Source of the DNA: Caballeronia terrestris
GTDB lineage: Bacteria; Pseudomonadota; Gammaproteobacteria; Burkholderiales; Burkholderiaceae
Assembly (NCBI RefSeq): GCF_001544515.1
Contig: NZ_FCOL02000050.1
Coordinates: 1 to 36,778 of the forward strand
Direction: 5' to 3'
DNA length: 36,778 bases
Positions 8,038-16,537 of this stretch are shown here, in pieces (positions within the stretch are counted from its first letter, which is position 1; every line of letters starts with the position of its first letter). The notes under the pieces were generated by a model. It saw only the letters and a program-made list of their open reading frames with translations, ran no database searches and had not been told where the DNA came from. The position numbers were made by a program, and so were the translations under genes.

Positions 8038-9522
8038 CTATCCGCGTGACGCGATGCAGTGGCGCAATTCCTGATAACTGCGCAATCCCGCAAGACCGAG
8101 TTCGCGGCCGATCCCGCTCAAGCCGAGTCCTCCCCAACACACCTGCGGGAAAATCAACTGCGGTGTGTTGATCCACACGAGGCCCGCTCGCAACGCGTTG
8201 CGATAGCGGCGCGCAGCGCCGCCGTCACGAGTCACGACCGTTGCCACGAGTCCATAGCGCGTGTCGTTGGCAAGCGCGATGGCTTCGTCGTCCGTTCGAA
8301 ACGATTTCACGCACGCGACCGGCCCGAATACTTCGTCGGTCCACAACACGTTAGCCGTATCCGGCTCGGCGACTACGACGGGCGCCATGAAAAAACCTTC
8401 CGTGCAGGCATTGTCGAGCGCACCGCTGAACGCGATGGTCGCTCCGTCGGCCACTCCTTGTTCAAGCAGCGCTTGCACGCGCGCGCGCTGTGCATGGGAA
8501 ACGAGCGGGCCCATCGAGACGTTTTCTGTCTGCGGCGGCGCGATCACGAGCGCACGCACCGCCGCTTCGAAGATGGCCATGAACTTGCGATAGACGTCGT
8601 CGTGCACGATGATGCGCGAGGTGGCCGAACACATCTGCCCGGCGTTCGCGAATGCGCCACCTAGCGCGAGCGCGACCGCGTGTTCGATATCCGCGTCGGC
8701 ACGCACGATCAGCGCGGATTTCCCGCCGAGTTCGAGTGTTACGCGCTTCATGTCTTGCGCCGCGGCCTGCATGACCTTGCGGCCCACGGCCGTGCTGCCC
8801 GTGAAAGAGATCTTGTCGACGAGCGGATGCGCCACGAGTAGCGCGCCCACTTCGCCGCTGCCGTTCACGAGGTTCACGACGCCGTCGGGCACGCCCGCCG
8901 CCGTCATGATCTCCGCGAGAAGATGTTCGACCGGCGAGGTGAATTCGGACGGTTTCAGCACCACGGTGCATCCCGTCGCAAGCGCGGGAGCGATCTTCCA
9001 CGCGCTCGTGACCATCGGGAAATTCCACGGCACGATCAGCGCGGCCACGCCGACCGCTTCGTACTGACGCTCGCCCGTCACGGTGTCGTCGGGCAATGCG
9101 AGCGTGTCGGTGGCAAAAAGCGAAATATCCGCGCACAGGTCCGCGTAGTAATTAAACGTGGCGACGGCGTCGCTCACGTCGGTGTCGGCTTCGAGCGGAG
9201 GCTTGCCGCTTACCCGTTGCTGCATCGCGGACAAGCGCGCGCGGTCCGCTGCGATCGATTCGGCTATTTTGTGCAGAACCTTGCCACGCGACGCAGGCGT
9301 CCGGTTACGCCATGCATCGAGCGCGGCCTGCGCCGCACGCACGGCGGCATCGACTTGCGCGGCATCGGCGTGTTCCTGCCAGCCGATGACCTCACCCGTC
9401 GATGCATTGTGGATTGCGTTGCCGGCTTCGCGGTTCGACGCACCGTAGCGCGTACCCGCGATCGTCGCGGCCGGCAGCATGACTGAGCCGTCTTCAGGAC
9501 GTTGCTCGAATTGAGTGGCCAT
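8038..9522 (-). CDS. Aldehyde dehydrogenase, betaine/amino-aldehyde type
   Basis: A 494-residue NAD(P)-dependent aldehyde dehydrogenase of normal length. Landmarks are PWNFPM (165-170), K190 (VLKPSE), the cofactor loop FTGSTAVG (240-247), E264 in LELGGKS, catalytic C298 in GQMCSATSR, and EVFGPV in the C-terminal half. The sequence is most like the ALDH9/BetB group that oxidises amino- and guanidino-aldehydes. It lies 19 bp downstream of the ureohydrolase gene on the same strand, so the two form an operon. In context the likely substrate is a guanidino- or amino-butyraldehyde (inference from neighbours). Confidence 0.88.
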   Translation of the reverse strand: MATQFEQRPEDGSVMLPAATIAGTRYGASNREAGNAIHNASTGEVIGWQEHADAAQVDAAVRAAQAALDAWRNRTPASRGKVLHKIAESIAADRARLSAMQQRVSGKPPLEADTDVSDAVATFNYYADLCADISLFATDTLALPDDTVTGERQYEAVGVAALIVPWNFPMVTSAWKIAPALATGCTVVLKPSEFTSPVEHLLAEIMTAAGVPDGVVNLVNGSGEVGALLVAHPLVDKISFTGSTAVGRKVMQAAAQDMKRVTLELGGKSALIVRADADIEHAVALALGGAFANAGQMCSATSRIIVHDDVYRKFMAIFEAAVRALVIAPPQTENVSMGPLVSHAQRARVQALLEQGVADGATIAFSGALDNACTEGFFMAPVVVAEPDTANVLWTDEVFGPVACVKSFRTDDEAIALANDTRYGLVATVVTRDGGAARRYRNALRAGLVWINTPQLIFPQVCWGGLGLSGIGRELGLAGLRSYQELRHCIASRG

Positions 9523-9541
9523 GATTTGTCCTTGCGTGGCT

Positions 9542-10492
9542 TTAACGATAGTTGACGCCCGGCATCACGCAGAGCATCTCGAACGCGCGATTGGCGCCGA
9601 CGAGCGCTGTCGTCCCGACTTGATCGTAAGGCGGCGAGACCTCGACGAGATCAGCGCCCACGACGTTCAGACCGCGCATGCCGCGCACGATTTCGAGGCC
9701 TTGCTGCACGGTCAGGCCGCCCACTTCGGGTGTGCCGGTGCCCGGTGCGAACGCGGGGTCGAGCCCGTCGATATCGAAGCTCAGATACACGGGCGTGTCG
9801 CCTACTCGCGCGCGCACTTCTTCCATGAGCGGCGCGAGCGACTTGTTCCAGCACGCTTCGGCTTGCACGACGGTGAAGCCCTGTTTGCGGCACCAGTCGA
9901 AGTCGTCGGCGTGGTAGCCGGTGCCACGCAGGCCGATTTGCGTGACCTTGTCGCACTGGAGCAGACCGTCTTCCACCGCGCGGCGAAACGGCGTGCCGTG
10001 CGCGATCTTCTCGCCGAACATCGTGTCGTTGACGTCGGCGTGGGCATCGACGTGCACGACGGCAAGCTTGCCGTACTTCTTGTGCAACGCGCGCAGGATC
10101 GGCCAGGCGATCGTGTGGTCGCCACCGAGTGTGATCGGGCGGCAACCGTTCGCGACGATCGCATCGTAAGCCGATTCGATCAGGCCGATCGAGTCTTTCA
10201 GATCAAAGGGATTGGTGGCGACGTCGCCGATGTCGGCCACTTGCAGCGAGTCGAAGGGCGCGGCGCGCGTCGCCATGTTGTAGGGGCGCAGCAGCACCGA
10301 TTCCGAGCGGATCTGGCGCGGCCCGAAGCGCGCGCCCGAGCGGTTCGAGGTGCCAAGATCGAGCGGCACGCCGACGAAACACGCATCGAGGCCTTCGGTG
10401 CTGCTCGCCTGAGGCAAGCGCATCATGGTCGCGATGCCGCCGAATCGCGGCATGTCGTTGCCGCCGAGCGGCTGGTTGAGTTGGCGCTGCAT
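9542..10492 (-). CDS. gbuA: Ureohydrolase, guanidinobutyrase/agmatinase family
   Basis: A 316-residue member of the arginase/agmatinase fold. All binuclear manganese ligands are present: H126 (GGDHT), D149, H151 and D153 (DAHADVND), D240 and D242 (SFDIDGLDP). The N-terminus (DMPRFGGIATMMRLP) and DLGTSNRSGARFGPRQIR match Pseudomonas GbuA (4-guanidinobutyrase) and GpuA (3-guanidinopropionase) better than agmatinase SpeB. The reaction is hydrolysis of a guanidino acid to an amino acid plus urea. GGGAG precedes the ATG. It is cotranscribed with the aldehyde dehydrogenase downstream and follows a LuxR regulator. The symbol is tentative, since GbuA and GpuA cannot be separated by eye. Confidence 0.82.
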   Translation of the reverse strand: MQRQLNQPLGGNDMPRFGGIATMMRLPQASSTEGLDACFVGVPLDLGTSNRSGARFGPRQIRSESVLLRPYNMATRAAPFDSLQVADIGDVATNPFDLKDSIGLIESAYDAIVANGCRPITLGGDHTIAWPILRALHKKYGKLAVVHVDAHADVNDTMFGEKIAHGTPFRRAVEDGLLQCDKVTQIGLRGTGYHADDFDWCRKQGFTVVQAEACWNKSLAPLMEEVRARVGDTPVYLSFDIDGLDPAFAPGTGTPEVGGLTVQQGLEIVRGMRGLNVVGADLVEVSPPYDQVGTTALVGANRAFEMLCVMPGVNYR

Positions 10493-10583
10493 GGGCAGTC
10501 TCCCGTCATCGTTGTGTGGACGGGGCGATGTTAGGCGAGGGCACTGCCGCGCGAATCACGAAGTCGAGATGTTTACATCGAGA

Positions 10584-10600
10584 CCGTTCTATGTGAACGG
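10584..10600. promoter_or_regulatory. Inverted repeat between luxR-type and gbuA-type genes
   Basis: CCGTTC (10584-10589) and GAACGG (10595-10600) are separated by TATGT. The site sits 5 bp past the LuxR stop and about 90 bp upstream of the ureohydrolase start, on the path of a gbuA promoter. A second dyad, GATGT/ACATC with a TT centre, lies at 10568-10579. They may be operator sites or a weak transcript end; neither role is shown. Confidence 0.35.
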
Positions 10601-10604
10601 GGCT

Positions 10605-11450
10605 TCAGAGGGTCGGCGGACGGGGGCAAACCTGACCCCACGCGATCAGGTCGCGCTTGGTGCGCACGCCGAGCTTCGCGAACGCGCGCTTCACATACGA
10701 CTCGGCCGTGCCGATGCGCACGCCGATGATCTCCGCGGCTTCGGGCACCGTGCGGCCCGTGATGAGATGCGTGCAGATTTCGTATTCGCGCTTCGACAAC
10801 AGCACCTGATCGGTGGCGATACGCGCGTCGAATTGCGCGAGCGGATGCAGGAACGACGTGGGATGCGCCACCCGTTTCGCGGCGCTCATCGACGCGTGCA
10901 ATTCCAGCAGCGGAAACAGGAAATCGCTCACGTTACGAAAGCGGTTCATCTCGGCGAGCGAGAACGGCGGCGCATCGAGCGAGCGTTCGAGCGCGATGGA
11001 ATCCTGCGCGTGAGGCGTGCCGCGTGCGAGCACGCATTCGTGCGCGATCAGCGCTTCGTCGAAGAGGCGCTGGCGAAATTCGCCGGGCGGTATCGCACCG
11101 ATGTCGCGCACCACGAGCAGCGTGCCGATCTTGCCGCGGATGCCGGCGAAGAGCGGATCGCTGTCGTAGAAGCGATCGTAGTAGAGCGTCATGACTTCGG
11201 AGATCACGCCCGTGTCCATTCCCGCGCCGCTGCTGCCGATCCATTCGCAGCGAAAGCCCGTGGGCTTGCTGCGGTCGACGCGCGATCGCTCGATATGCAC
11301 GACGTTGAGAGGCACGACTTCATTGAGAAACAGCGTGAGGCGCGGCACGAAATCGGGCGTGCCGACAGCTTCGATGACATCGCCGAGCGTCTTGAACGAG
11401 AGCGGAAACTCGGCTTGATTTCGATTGAGCGGGGGTACGTTGAGCAGCAT
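10605..11450 (-). CDS. LuxR-family (C-terminal HTH) transcriptional regulator
   Basis: A 281-residue protein whose last ~60 residues form a LuxR/FixJ-type HTH (LSKREYEICTHLITGRTVPEAAEIIGVRIGTAESYVKRAFAKLGVRTKRDLIAWG). The N-terminal ~200 residues show no receiver-domain Asp pattern or autoinducer-binding signature I can recognise; it looks like an independent ligand-sensing domain. The ATG at 11450 is used; a TTG four codons upstream is possible, and neither has a strong ribosome-binding site. It lies upstream of the ureohydrolase/aldehyde dehydrogenase operon and is divergent from the cupin/oxidase operon, so it is a good candidate to control both. Confidence 0.83.
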   Translation of the reverse strand: MLLNVPPLNRNQAEFPLSFKTLGDVIEAVGTPDFVPRLTLFLNEVVPLNVVHIERSRVDRSKPTGFRCEWIGSSGAGMDTGVISEVMTLYYDRFYDSDPLFAGIRGKIGTLLVVRDIGAIPPGEFRQRLFDEALIAHECVLARGTPHAQDSIALERSLDAPPFSLAEMNRFRNVSDFLFPLLELHASMSAAKRVAHPTSFLHPLAQFDARIATDQVLLSKREYEICTHLITGRTVPEAAEIIGVRIGTAESYVKRAFAKLGVRTKRDLIAWGQVCPRPPTL

Positions 11451-11559
11451 GGCGTGCCCCAAAGAAAAGGCTGTCTCATTTTAGACCATGCGCCGTATCG
11501 CCCGCCAGACGGGGTTTTCAACGGTCTAGGTATTTACCCGCGCAACGCTAAACGCTCTT

Positions 11560-11580
11560 TGCCCCCCCGGCGGGGGGGCA
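11560..11580. promoter_or_regulatory. Perfect G/C-rich 21-nt inverted repeat upstream of the cupin gene
   Basis: Arms TGCCCCCCCG and CGGGGGGGCA flank a single G. It stands in the divergent LuxR/cupin spacer, 61 bp before the cupin start. The runs of seven C and seven G are striking. It could be an operator, or a very stable hairpin in a 5' leader. No T-run follows on either strand, so an intrinsic terminator is unlikely. Confidence 0.55.
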
Positions 11581-11603
11581 TACCGGGGCGTCATGACCCG
11601 GTA
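11581..11603. promoter_or_regulatory. Second inverted repeat, immediately adjacent
   Basis: TACCGGG (11581-11587) and CCCGGTA (11597-11603) are separated by 9 nt that contain the palindrome TCATGA. It abuts the preceding G/C palindrome and lies 38 bp before the cupin start. The geometry, a spaced dyad of about 23 bp, suits a dimeric HTH regulator such as the divergent LuxR protein (inference). Confidence 0.5.
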
Positions 11604-11641
11604 ACTTTGGTGCACCGATTCAAACGAAACCAAGGAAGCAC

Positions 11642-11989
11642 ATGAGCAAGCTGATTCAGGACATCGCGCCGCTGGGCGAAGGCATTGGGCAGTTCACGAA
11701 GCTGGACTACGGCATGGACGAAAGCGACTGGCGCGCCGCCGAGGGGCAAAGGGGCAATTACGTGATCGGCTGGTGGGAAGGCAGGGTCGGCGCGGTCGAA
11801 TTTCCCGCGACGACGGCTGACGAAGCAGTCTGGCTCGTCGAAGGCAAGATCGCGCTGACCGATGTGAAAGGCGGTCGCCGCGAATTCACGGCGGGGCAGG
11901 GCTATCTTCTGCCGGCCGGTTTCGCAGGCCGCTGGGAAACCATCGAGGACGCGAAGAAGTTCTACATCGTGCTCGAACCGCAGCAATAA
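11642..11989 (+). CDS. Small cupin protein (DUF861/cupin_3 type)
   Basis: A 115-residue single-domain cupin. The core reads WWEGRVGAVEFPATTADEAVWLVEGKIALTDVKGGRREFTAGQGYLLPAGFAGRWETIEDAKKFYIVLEP, matching the DUF861 group that includes EutQ- and ureidoglycine-aminohydrolase-like cupins. The usual metal-binding histidines of cupin motif 1 are not obvious, so it may bind ligand without metal. AAGGAAG lies just before the ATG. It heads the plus-strand operon with the FAD amine oxidase 145 bp downstream. Such cupins often accompany amine oxidases in Proteobacteria; the biochemical role is unknown. Confidence 0.82.
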   Translation: MSKLIQDIAPLGEGIGQFTKLDYGMDESDWRAAEGQRGNYVIGWWEGRVGAVEFPATTADEAVWLVEGKIALTDVKGGRREFTAGQGYLLPAGFAGRWETIEDAKKFYIVLEPQQ

Positions 11990-12134
11990 GCGTTGCAAGC
12001 CGCGCCGCCGCACGCAAGATCGCACGCAGCGCGGCGCCGTCCTTTCCGTCAAGCAGTGAAATCCATCATGAGCACCTTCGCGCATTGCATGTCGAGCGCC
12101 GGTGTCTGCACAGCGCCCGAAGAGGAGGCCCATC

Positions 12135-13607
12135 ATGAATGAACGCGCCCAATTTCTCGAAGCGGACGTGGCTCTGCGCACGCCCAGCCCGTCGCGCGCG
12201 ACGCGCCGCGCATCCGTCGAACTGAGTGTCGAAGAAGCGCTCGCTCGCACCAAGCTCTCTCCGTACTGGCTCGACAATCCCGCCGAACCGCCCGCTGAAC
12301 CGGCACTCGCGAGCGACACGCGCGCCGACCTGCTGATCGTCGGCGGCGGCTTCACCGGTTTGTGGGCCGCCGTGCAGGCGAAGGAACAGATGCCCGAACT
12401 CGATGTCGTGCTGATCGAAGCGGGCCGGGTCGCGCATGGCGCATCGGGACGCGCGGGCGGCATCATCTCGACTTCGGTGATGCACGGCCTGCCCAACGCG
12501 GTGCGGGTGTTCCCGAACGATATCGCGGAGCTCGAAGAATTCGGCCAGCGCAATCTCGATGGTTTCGAGGCGACGCTCAAGCGCTACGGCATCGATGCCG
12601 ACATCGAATGGAACGGCGAGATGACGGTGGCCGTCGAACCCGATCACATCGATCATCTGCGCGCCGATTACGATCTGCACAAGTCTTACGGCCACGACGT
12701 CGTGCTGCTCGACGCAGCGGCTACGCGCGAACAACTCGATTCGCCGCTGTTTGAGGGCGCGCTCTGGTCGCGCAACCGCAGTGGGATCGTGCACCCGGCC
12801 AAGCTCGCGTGGGGTCTCAAGCGTGCGGCACTCGCGCTCGGCGTGCGGCTCTACGAACACAGCCCGCTGACGAGCGTGAGCGACGAAGGGGCGACCGTCT
12901 TCGTGAAAACGCCCGAGGGCAGCGTGCGCGCGACGCGCGTTCTGTTCGGCAGCGGGACCGCGAAAGTAGGTATTCCCGACATCAACCGGCGCGTTTTGCA
13001 GGTGCGCGATCACGTGCTCGCGACCGAGCCGCTCACCGACGAACAACTGTCGCGCATCGGCTGGAAGCAGCGTCAGGGCATTTACGACACGCGCACGCAG
13101 CTCAATTATTTCCGCCTCACGAAGAACAACAACATCATCTTCGGCGGCCTCGTGAGCTATCACTTCGACGGCGATCCCAATCCGCAGCGAGACCAGCAGC
13201 GCGACACGTACTACCGTCTCGCGGAAGCGTTCTACAAGACCTTTCCGCAATTGAGCGACGTGCGCTTTTCGCACGCGTGGGGTGGCCCGATCGACTATTG
13301 CTCACGCGGGTCGGTGTTCGCGAAGCGCTATCTCGGTGACAAGGCGGTGTTCGTCGCGGGCTACACGGGTTTCGGCGTGGCCGCGAGCCGCTTCGGCGCG
13401 TTCATGGGCCTGAACATCCTGTTCGACCGCGAAAGCCCCGAGCGCGCGCTCGACATCGCCAGTCAAAGCCCCACGTACATTCCGCCCGAGCCGGTGCGAT
13501 GGCTGGCTGCGAAGGTGACCTTCCACGCGTTCGACGGCGCCGATGCCGAAGGCGGCTGGAAGCGCGCGTGGATCAAGGGCATCAAGGCGATGGGCTTTCC
13601 GATGTAA
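12135..13607 (+). CDS. FAD-dependent amine oxidase, DAO family (gamma-glutamylputrescine-oxidase-like)
   Basis: A 490-residue flavoprotein. The ADP-binding motif LLIVGGGFTGLWAA is centred at 70-75, followed by the DAO-family FAD segment HGASGRAGGIIST (101-113). The C-terminal part has SHAWGGPIDY and the FAD-closing motif VFVAGYTGFGVAASR. The arrangement matches PuuB/OrdL-type oxidases, which convert a primary or secondary amine to an aldehyde or imine plus H2O2. The start at 12135 is set by GAGGAGG (12122-12128). In context it could supply the aldehyde for the aldehyde dehydrogenase. No PuuA-type gamma-glutamyl ligase is present, so the substrate is probably not gamma-glutamylputrescine. Confidence 0.87.
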   Translation: MNERAQFLEADVALRTPSPSRATRRASVELSVEEALARTKLSPYWLDNPAEPPAEPALASDTRADLLIVGGGFTGLWAAVQAKEQMPELDVVLIEAGRVAHGASGRAGGIISTSVMHGLPNAVRVFPNDIAELEEFGQRNLDGFEATLKRYGIDADIEWNGEMTVAVEPDHIDHLRADYDLHKSYGHDVVLLDAAATREQLDSPLFEGALWSRNRSGIVHPAKLAWGLKRAALALGVRLYEHSPLTSVSDEGATVFVKTPEGSVRATRVLFGSGTAKVGIPDINRRVLQVRDHVLATEPLTDEQLSRIGWKQRQGIYDTRTQLNYFRLTKNNNIIFGGLVSYHFDGDPNPQRDQQRDTYYRLAEAFYKTFPQLSDVRFSHAWGGPIDYCSRGSVFAKRYLGDKAVFVAGYTGFGVAASRFGAFMGLNILFDRESPERALDIASQSPTYIPPEPVRWLAAKVTFHAFDGADAEGGWKRAWIKGIKAMGFPM

Positions 13608-13695
13608 TCCACAACGCGGCGTGCCGCGACACGCATCCGGAAGCGTCCGCGCTTTCGGGTTGCATCGCGACGCGCCCACAGCGCGACGTAACGGC

Positions 13696-14637
13696 ATGTT
13701 CTCCAATACCTCCGATCTCGACCTGCGCCTGGTGCGTGTCTTTCTTGCGGTGGTCGACGCGCGCGGCATCACGGCCGCCGAGGCGACGCTCGGCGTGCGC
13801 CAGTCGACCATCAGCTCACAGCTTGCCGCGCTGGAGACGCGCATGGGCTTCACGCTCTGCGAACGCGGACGCGGCGGTTTCCGGCTCACGTCGAAGGGTG
13901 AGCGTTTCGTGGCGTCGGCGCGCGCACTTGTCGCCGCGACGTCGCAGTTCGTCGCTCAGGTGCGCGATATCGACCGCAAGCTCGTGGGCACGCTGTCGAT
14001 CGGTTTGATCGGCCAGGCGTCGCACTTCGAGAACGCGCGGCTCGCTGAAGCCATCGGTGCGTTTCGCAAGCGCGATCAGGCCGTGCGCTTCGCGATGCAT
14101 GTGGCATCGCCGCAGGAACTCGAGGAAAGCCTCGTCAATCATCAACTCGATGTCGCGATCGGCTACTTCTGGCACCGCGTCGCGGGGCTGTCGTACAGCA
14201 AGCTGTTCAGCGAGCGGCAGGTAATTTGTTGCGGACGCGGTCATCCGCTCTTTCACGAGAACCCCGACGTAACGCTCGACGACCTGCGCGCGCACGACTG
14301 GATCTGGCGCAGCTATCCAGTGCCCGAAGAACTTGCGAGCATCGAGGAGCGCCGAGTGACCGCCATCGCGGACAGCATCGACGCAGCCTCCGTGCTGATC
14401 CTTTCGGGCAGCCATATCGGCTATCTGCCCGCGCATTTCGCTGAGCCGTTCGAGCAGCGCGGCCTGATCCGCGTGCTGGGACGCAACGCGTTCGGCTTCG
14501 ACGTGCCGCTTCACCTCGCGATGAAGCGCGGCATGAGCGATAAACCGATCGTACGAGCCTTCTGTGAAGACCTTTTCGGTGTCTATGGCACGGGCGAGGT
14601 CTGCACCAATCAGCCTGAACCCGCAGTCGAGATGTGA
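13696..14637 (+). CDS. LysR-family regulator within the amine-catabolic operon
   Basis: A 313-residue LysR protein. The HTH occupies about 8-65 (LDLRLVRVFLAVVDARGITAAEATLGVRQSTISSQLAALETRMGFTLCERGRGGF); the effector domain follows from about 95 (LVGTLSIGLIGQASHFENARLAEAIGAFRKRD). The start at 13696 (MFSNTSDL) puts the HTH at the usual distance from the N-terminus; there is no clear Shine-Dalgarno. It lies in the same direction as the oxidase upstream (88-bp gap) and the permease downstream (158-bp gap), unlike the usual divergent layout. Confidence 0.87.
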   Translation: MFSNTSDLDLRLVRVFLAVVDARGITAAEATLGVRQSTISSQLAALETRMGFTLCERGRGGFRLTSKGERFVASARALVAATSQFVAQVRDIDRKLVGTLSIGLIGQASHFENARLAEAIGAFRKRDQAVRFAMHVASPQELEESLVNHQLDVAIGYFWHRVAGLSYSKLFSERQVICCGRGHPLFHENPDVTLDDLRAHDWIWRSYPVPEELASIEERRVTAIADSIDAASVLILSGSHIGYLPAHFAEPFEQRGLIRVLGRNAFGFDVPLHLAMKRGMSDKPIVRAFCEDLFGVYGTGEVCTNQPEPAVEM

Positions 14638-14795
14638 CCGCCGCCGAACATTGGCGGCACCCGATGTGAACGTTTTGAAAACGCAATATGGCGCCCATTC
14701 AAGTGCTGGAAAATCACCGCCAATAAAGACTGCGCCGGCCGGCAAACGTGCTGCAAGCGATTCGCCGGACGACGCCTTATAAGGAGCGAGACAAC

Positions 14796-16346
14796 ATGGC
14801 TGACAACACGAGCATTACGCAAATCGAGACATTCGGTTTCGAGCGCATTCCAGACGCTTCGCGATACGCGCGGCCGATCGATCTGTTCCGCCTGCTGTTC
14901 GGCGGCTGCAACACGTTTTCGACTTCGGTGCTCGGCAGCTTTCCGGTTCTGGTGGGACTCTCGTTCGAAGCAAGCATGTGGGCCATTATCATCGGCGTGC
15001 TCGCGGGGACCTGCATTCTCGCGCCGATGAGTTTGTTCGGTCCGCGCAACGGGACGAGCGACCCCGTCTCTTCGGGCGCGCACTTCGGCATTCATGGCCG
15101 TATCGTCGGATCGTTTCTCGCGGTGCTCACGTCGGTCGCGTTCTTCTCGCTCGCGGTATGGAGTTCGGGTGACGCGCTCGTGGGCGGCGCACACAGCATG
15201 GTGGGCCTGCCCGTCAACGCGTGGACGCTCGGCTCGGCATACATGGTGTTCGCCGTGCTCGTGCTGATCGTGTGCATCTACGGGTTCCGCTTCATGCTGT
15301 GGGTGAACAAGATCGCCGTATGGGCGGCGAGCCTCATGTTCGTGCTCGGCGCGTTCGCGTTCGCGAAGGCCTTCGACGTGCACTACGCAGGCACGCTTCA
15401 TCATGGCAGCGGGGGTTTCTGGGCCGCGTTCATCGGCGCGATGCTGGTGGCGCTCAGCAATCCAGTTTCGTTCGCTTCGACACTCGGCGACTGGGCGCGT
15501 TACATTCCGCAATCCACGCCGCGCCATCGCGTGATGGGCGCCGTGTTCGCCGCGCAGATCGCGACGTTCGTGCCGTTCTTTTTCGGCCTCGTGACGGCGA
15601 CGATCATCGCCACGCAGGCGCCCAGCTTCATCAGCTCGAACGATTACGTGGGCGGTCTGCTCGCGGTGTCGCCGCGCTGGTTTCTCTTGCCGATGTGCCT
15701 CATTGCGATCATCGGCGGTATGTCGACGGGCACGACCGCGCTCTACGGAACGGGCCTCGACATGTCGAGCATGTTCCCGAAACTCCTCAACCGCGTGCGC
15801 GCGACGACGCTGATCGGCACGTTGGCGATCGGCTTCATTTTCCTCGGGCGCTTCGCGTTCAACCTCGTGGAAAGCGTGGCGACGTTCTCGACGCTCATCT
15901 GTACCTTTAGCTGCCCGTGGATGGCGATCATGGTGATCGGCTTCGTGCAGCGCGGCGGCTTCTATCTCGCCGACGATCTGCAGGTGTTCAACCGCGGCGG
16001 GCGCGGCGGTCATTACTGGTTCACTCACGGCTGGAACTGGCGCGCGATGGGTGCCTGGCTGCCGGCTGCGTTCATCGGCCTCGCGTTCGTGAATCTGCCG
16101 GGCCAGTTCGTGGGGCCGCTTGGCGCGCTCGCGGACGGCTGCGATCTCAGCGTGCCGGTGTCGTTCGCCGTGGGCGGTGTGCTGTATCTGGCGATGCTGT
16201 GGCTCTTTCCCGAACCCGACTCGGTTTATGGTCCGCAAGGACGCCGTCTCGTGGGCGCATCCCACAAGCATTCGCACGTTATCGCGCACGTGCCCGTCAC
16301 GCCGCGTGTGCGCGACCTCGTGGGTAACCGCGAACAGGCCGAGTAA
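14796..16346 (+). CDS. NCS1-family permease (cytosine/purine/allantoin permease type)
   Basis: A 516-residue membrane protein with about 12 hydrophobic helices. The N-terminal motif IPDASRYARPIDLFRLLFGGCNTFSTSVLG and the SNPVSFASTLGDWARYIP segment near the middle are NCS1 hallmarks. The family imports nucleobases, hydantoins, thiamine and related nitrogen compounds with a cation. AAGGAG (14781-14786) sets the start at 14796. In a guanidinobutyrase island it probably imports the guanidino or amine substrate; similar permeases neighbour gbuA in other bacteria (recollection, not checked). Confidence 0.86.
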   Translation: MADNTSITQIETFGFERIPDASRYARPIDLFRLLFGGCNTFSTSVLGSFPVLVGLSFEASMWAIIIGVLAGTCILAPMSLFGPRNGTSDPVSSGAHFGIHGRIVGSFLAVLTSVAFFSLAVWSSGDALVGGAHSMVGLPVNAWTLGSAYMVFAVLVLIVCIYGFRFMLWVNKIAVWAASLMFVLGAFAFAKAFDVHYAGTLHHGSGGFWAAFIGAMLVALSNPVSFASTLGDWARYIPQSTPRHRVMGAVFAAQIATFVPFFFGLVTATIIATQAPSFISSNDYVGGLLAVSPRWFLLPMCLIAIIGGMSTGTTALYGTGLDMSSMFPKLLNRVRATTLIGTLAIGFIFLGRFAFNLVESVATFSTLICTFSCPWMAIMVIGFVQRGGFYLADDLQVFNRGGRGGHYWFTHGWNWRAMGAWLPAAFIGLAFVNLPGQFVGPLGALADGCDLSVPVSFAVGGVLYLAMLWLFPEPDSVYGPQGRRLVGASHKHSHVIAHVPVTPRVRDLVGNREQAE

Positions 16347-16365
16347 CGTCGCAGGCTACAAACCG

Positions 16366-16386
16366 GGAGCGCGGGTTCTGCGCTCC
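16366..16386. terminator. Stem-loop between permease and porin genes
   Basis: GGAGCGC (16366-16372) pairs with GCGCTCC (16380-16386) around a 7-nt loop, 20 bp after the permease stop. There is no T-run, so it would be a weak or Rho-assisted end, or an mRNA-stabilising hairpin. It suggests the porin may have its own promoter in the 150 bp that follow. Confidence 0.4.
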
Positions 16387-16537
16387 GCCGGGCGATCTTC
16401 GCGCTCGAAACATCCTCCTCTGCATTGACGTTTCCGCAAGCTGTCGCGAAGGCAGGGCGCTGCACGCGCTCGAGAAACACACGAACTCAAATAAACCCTG
16501 ATTCGCCTGCGTTATTAAGAGGCTGGAGACAAGCTGC

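Noticed and set aside
12066..13274. Minus-strand open frame opposite the FAD oxidase gene
   Set aside because: Shadow of a strongly supported flavoprotein gene; no domain.
14610..16289. Long minus-strand open frame opposite the NCS1 permease gene
   Set aside because: Composition is Arg/His/Glu-rich and low in hydrophobic residues, as expected from the antisense of a high-GC gene; the plus-strand permease has clear family motifs.
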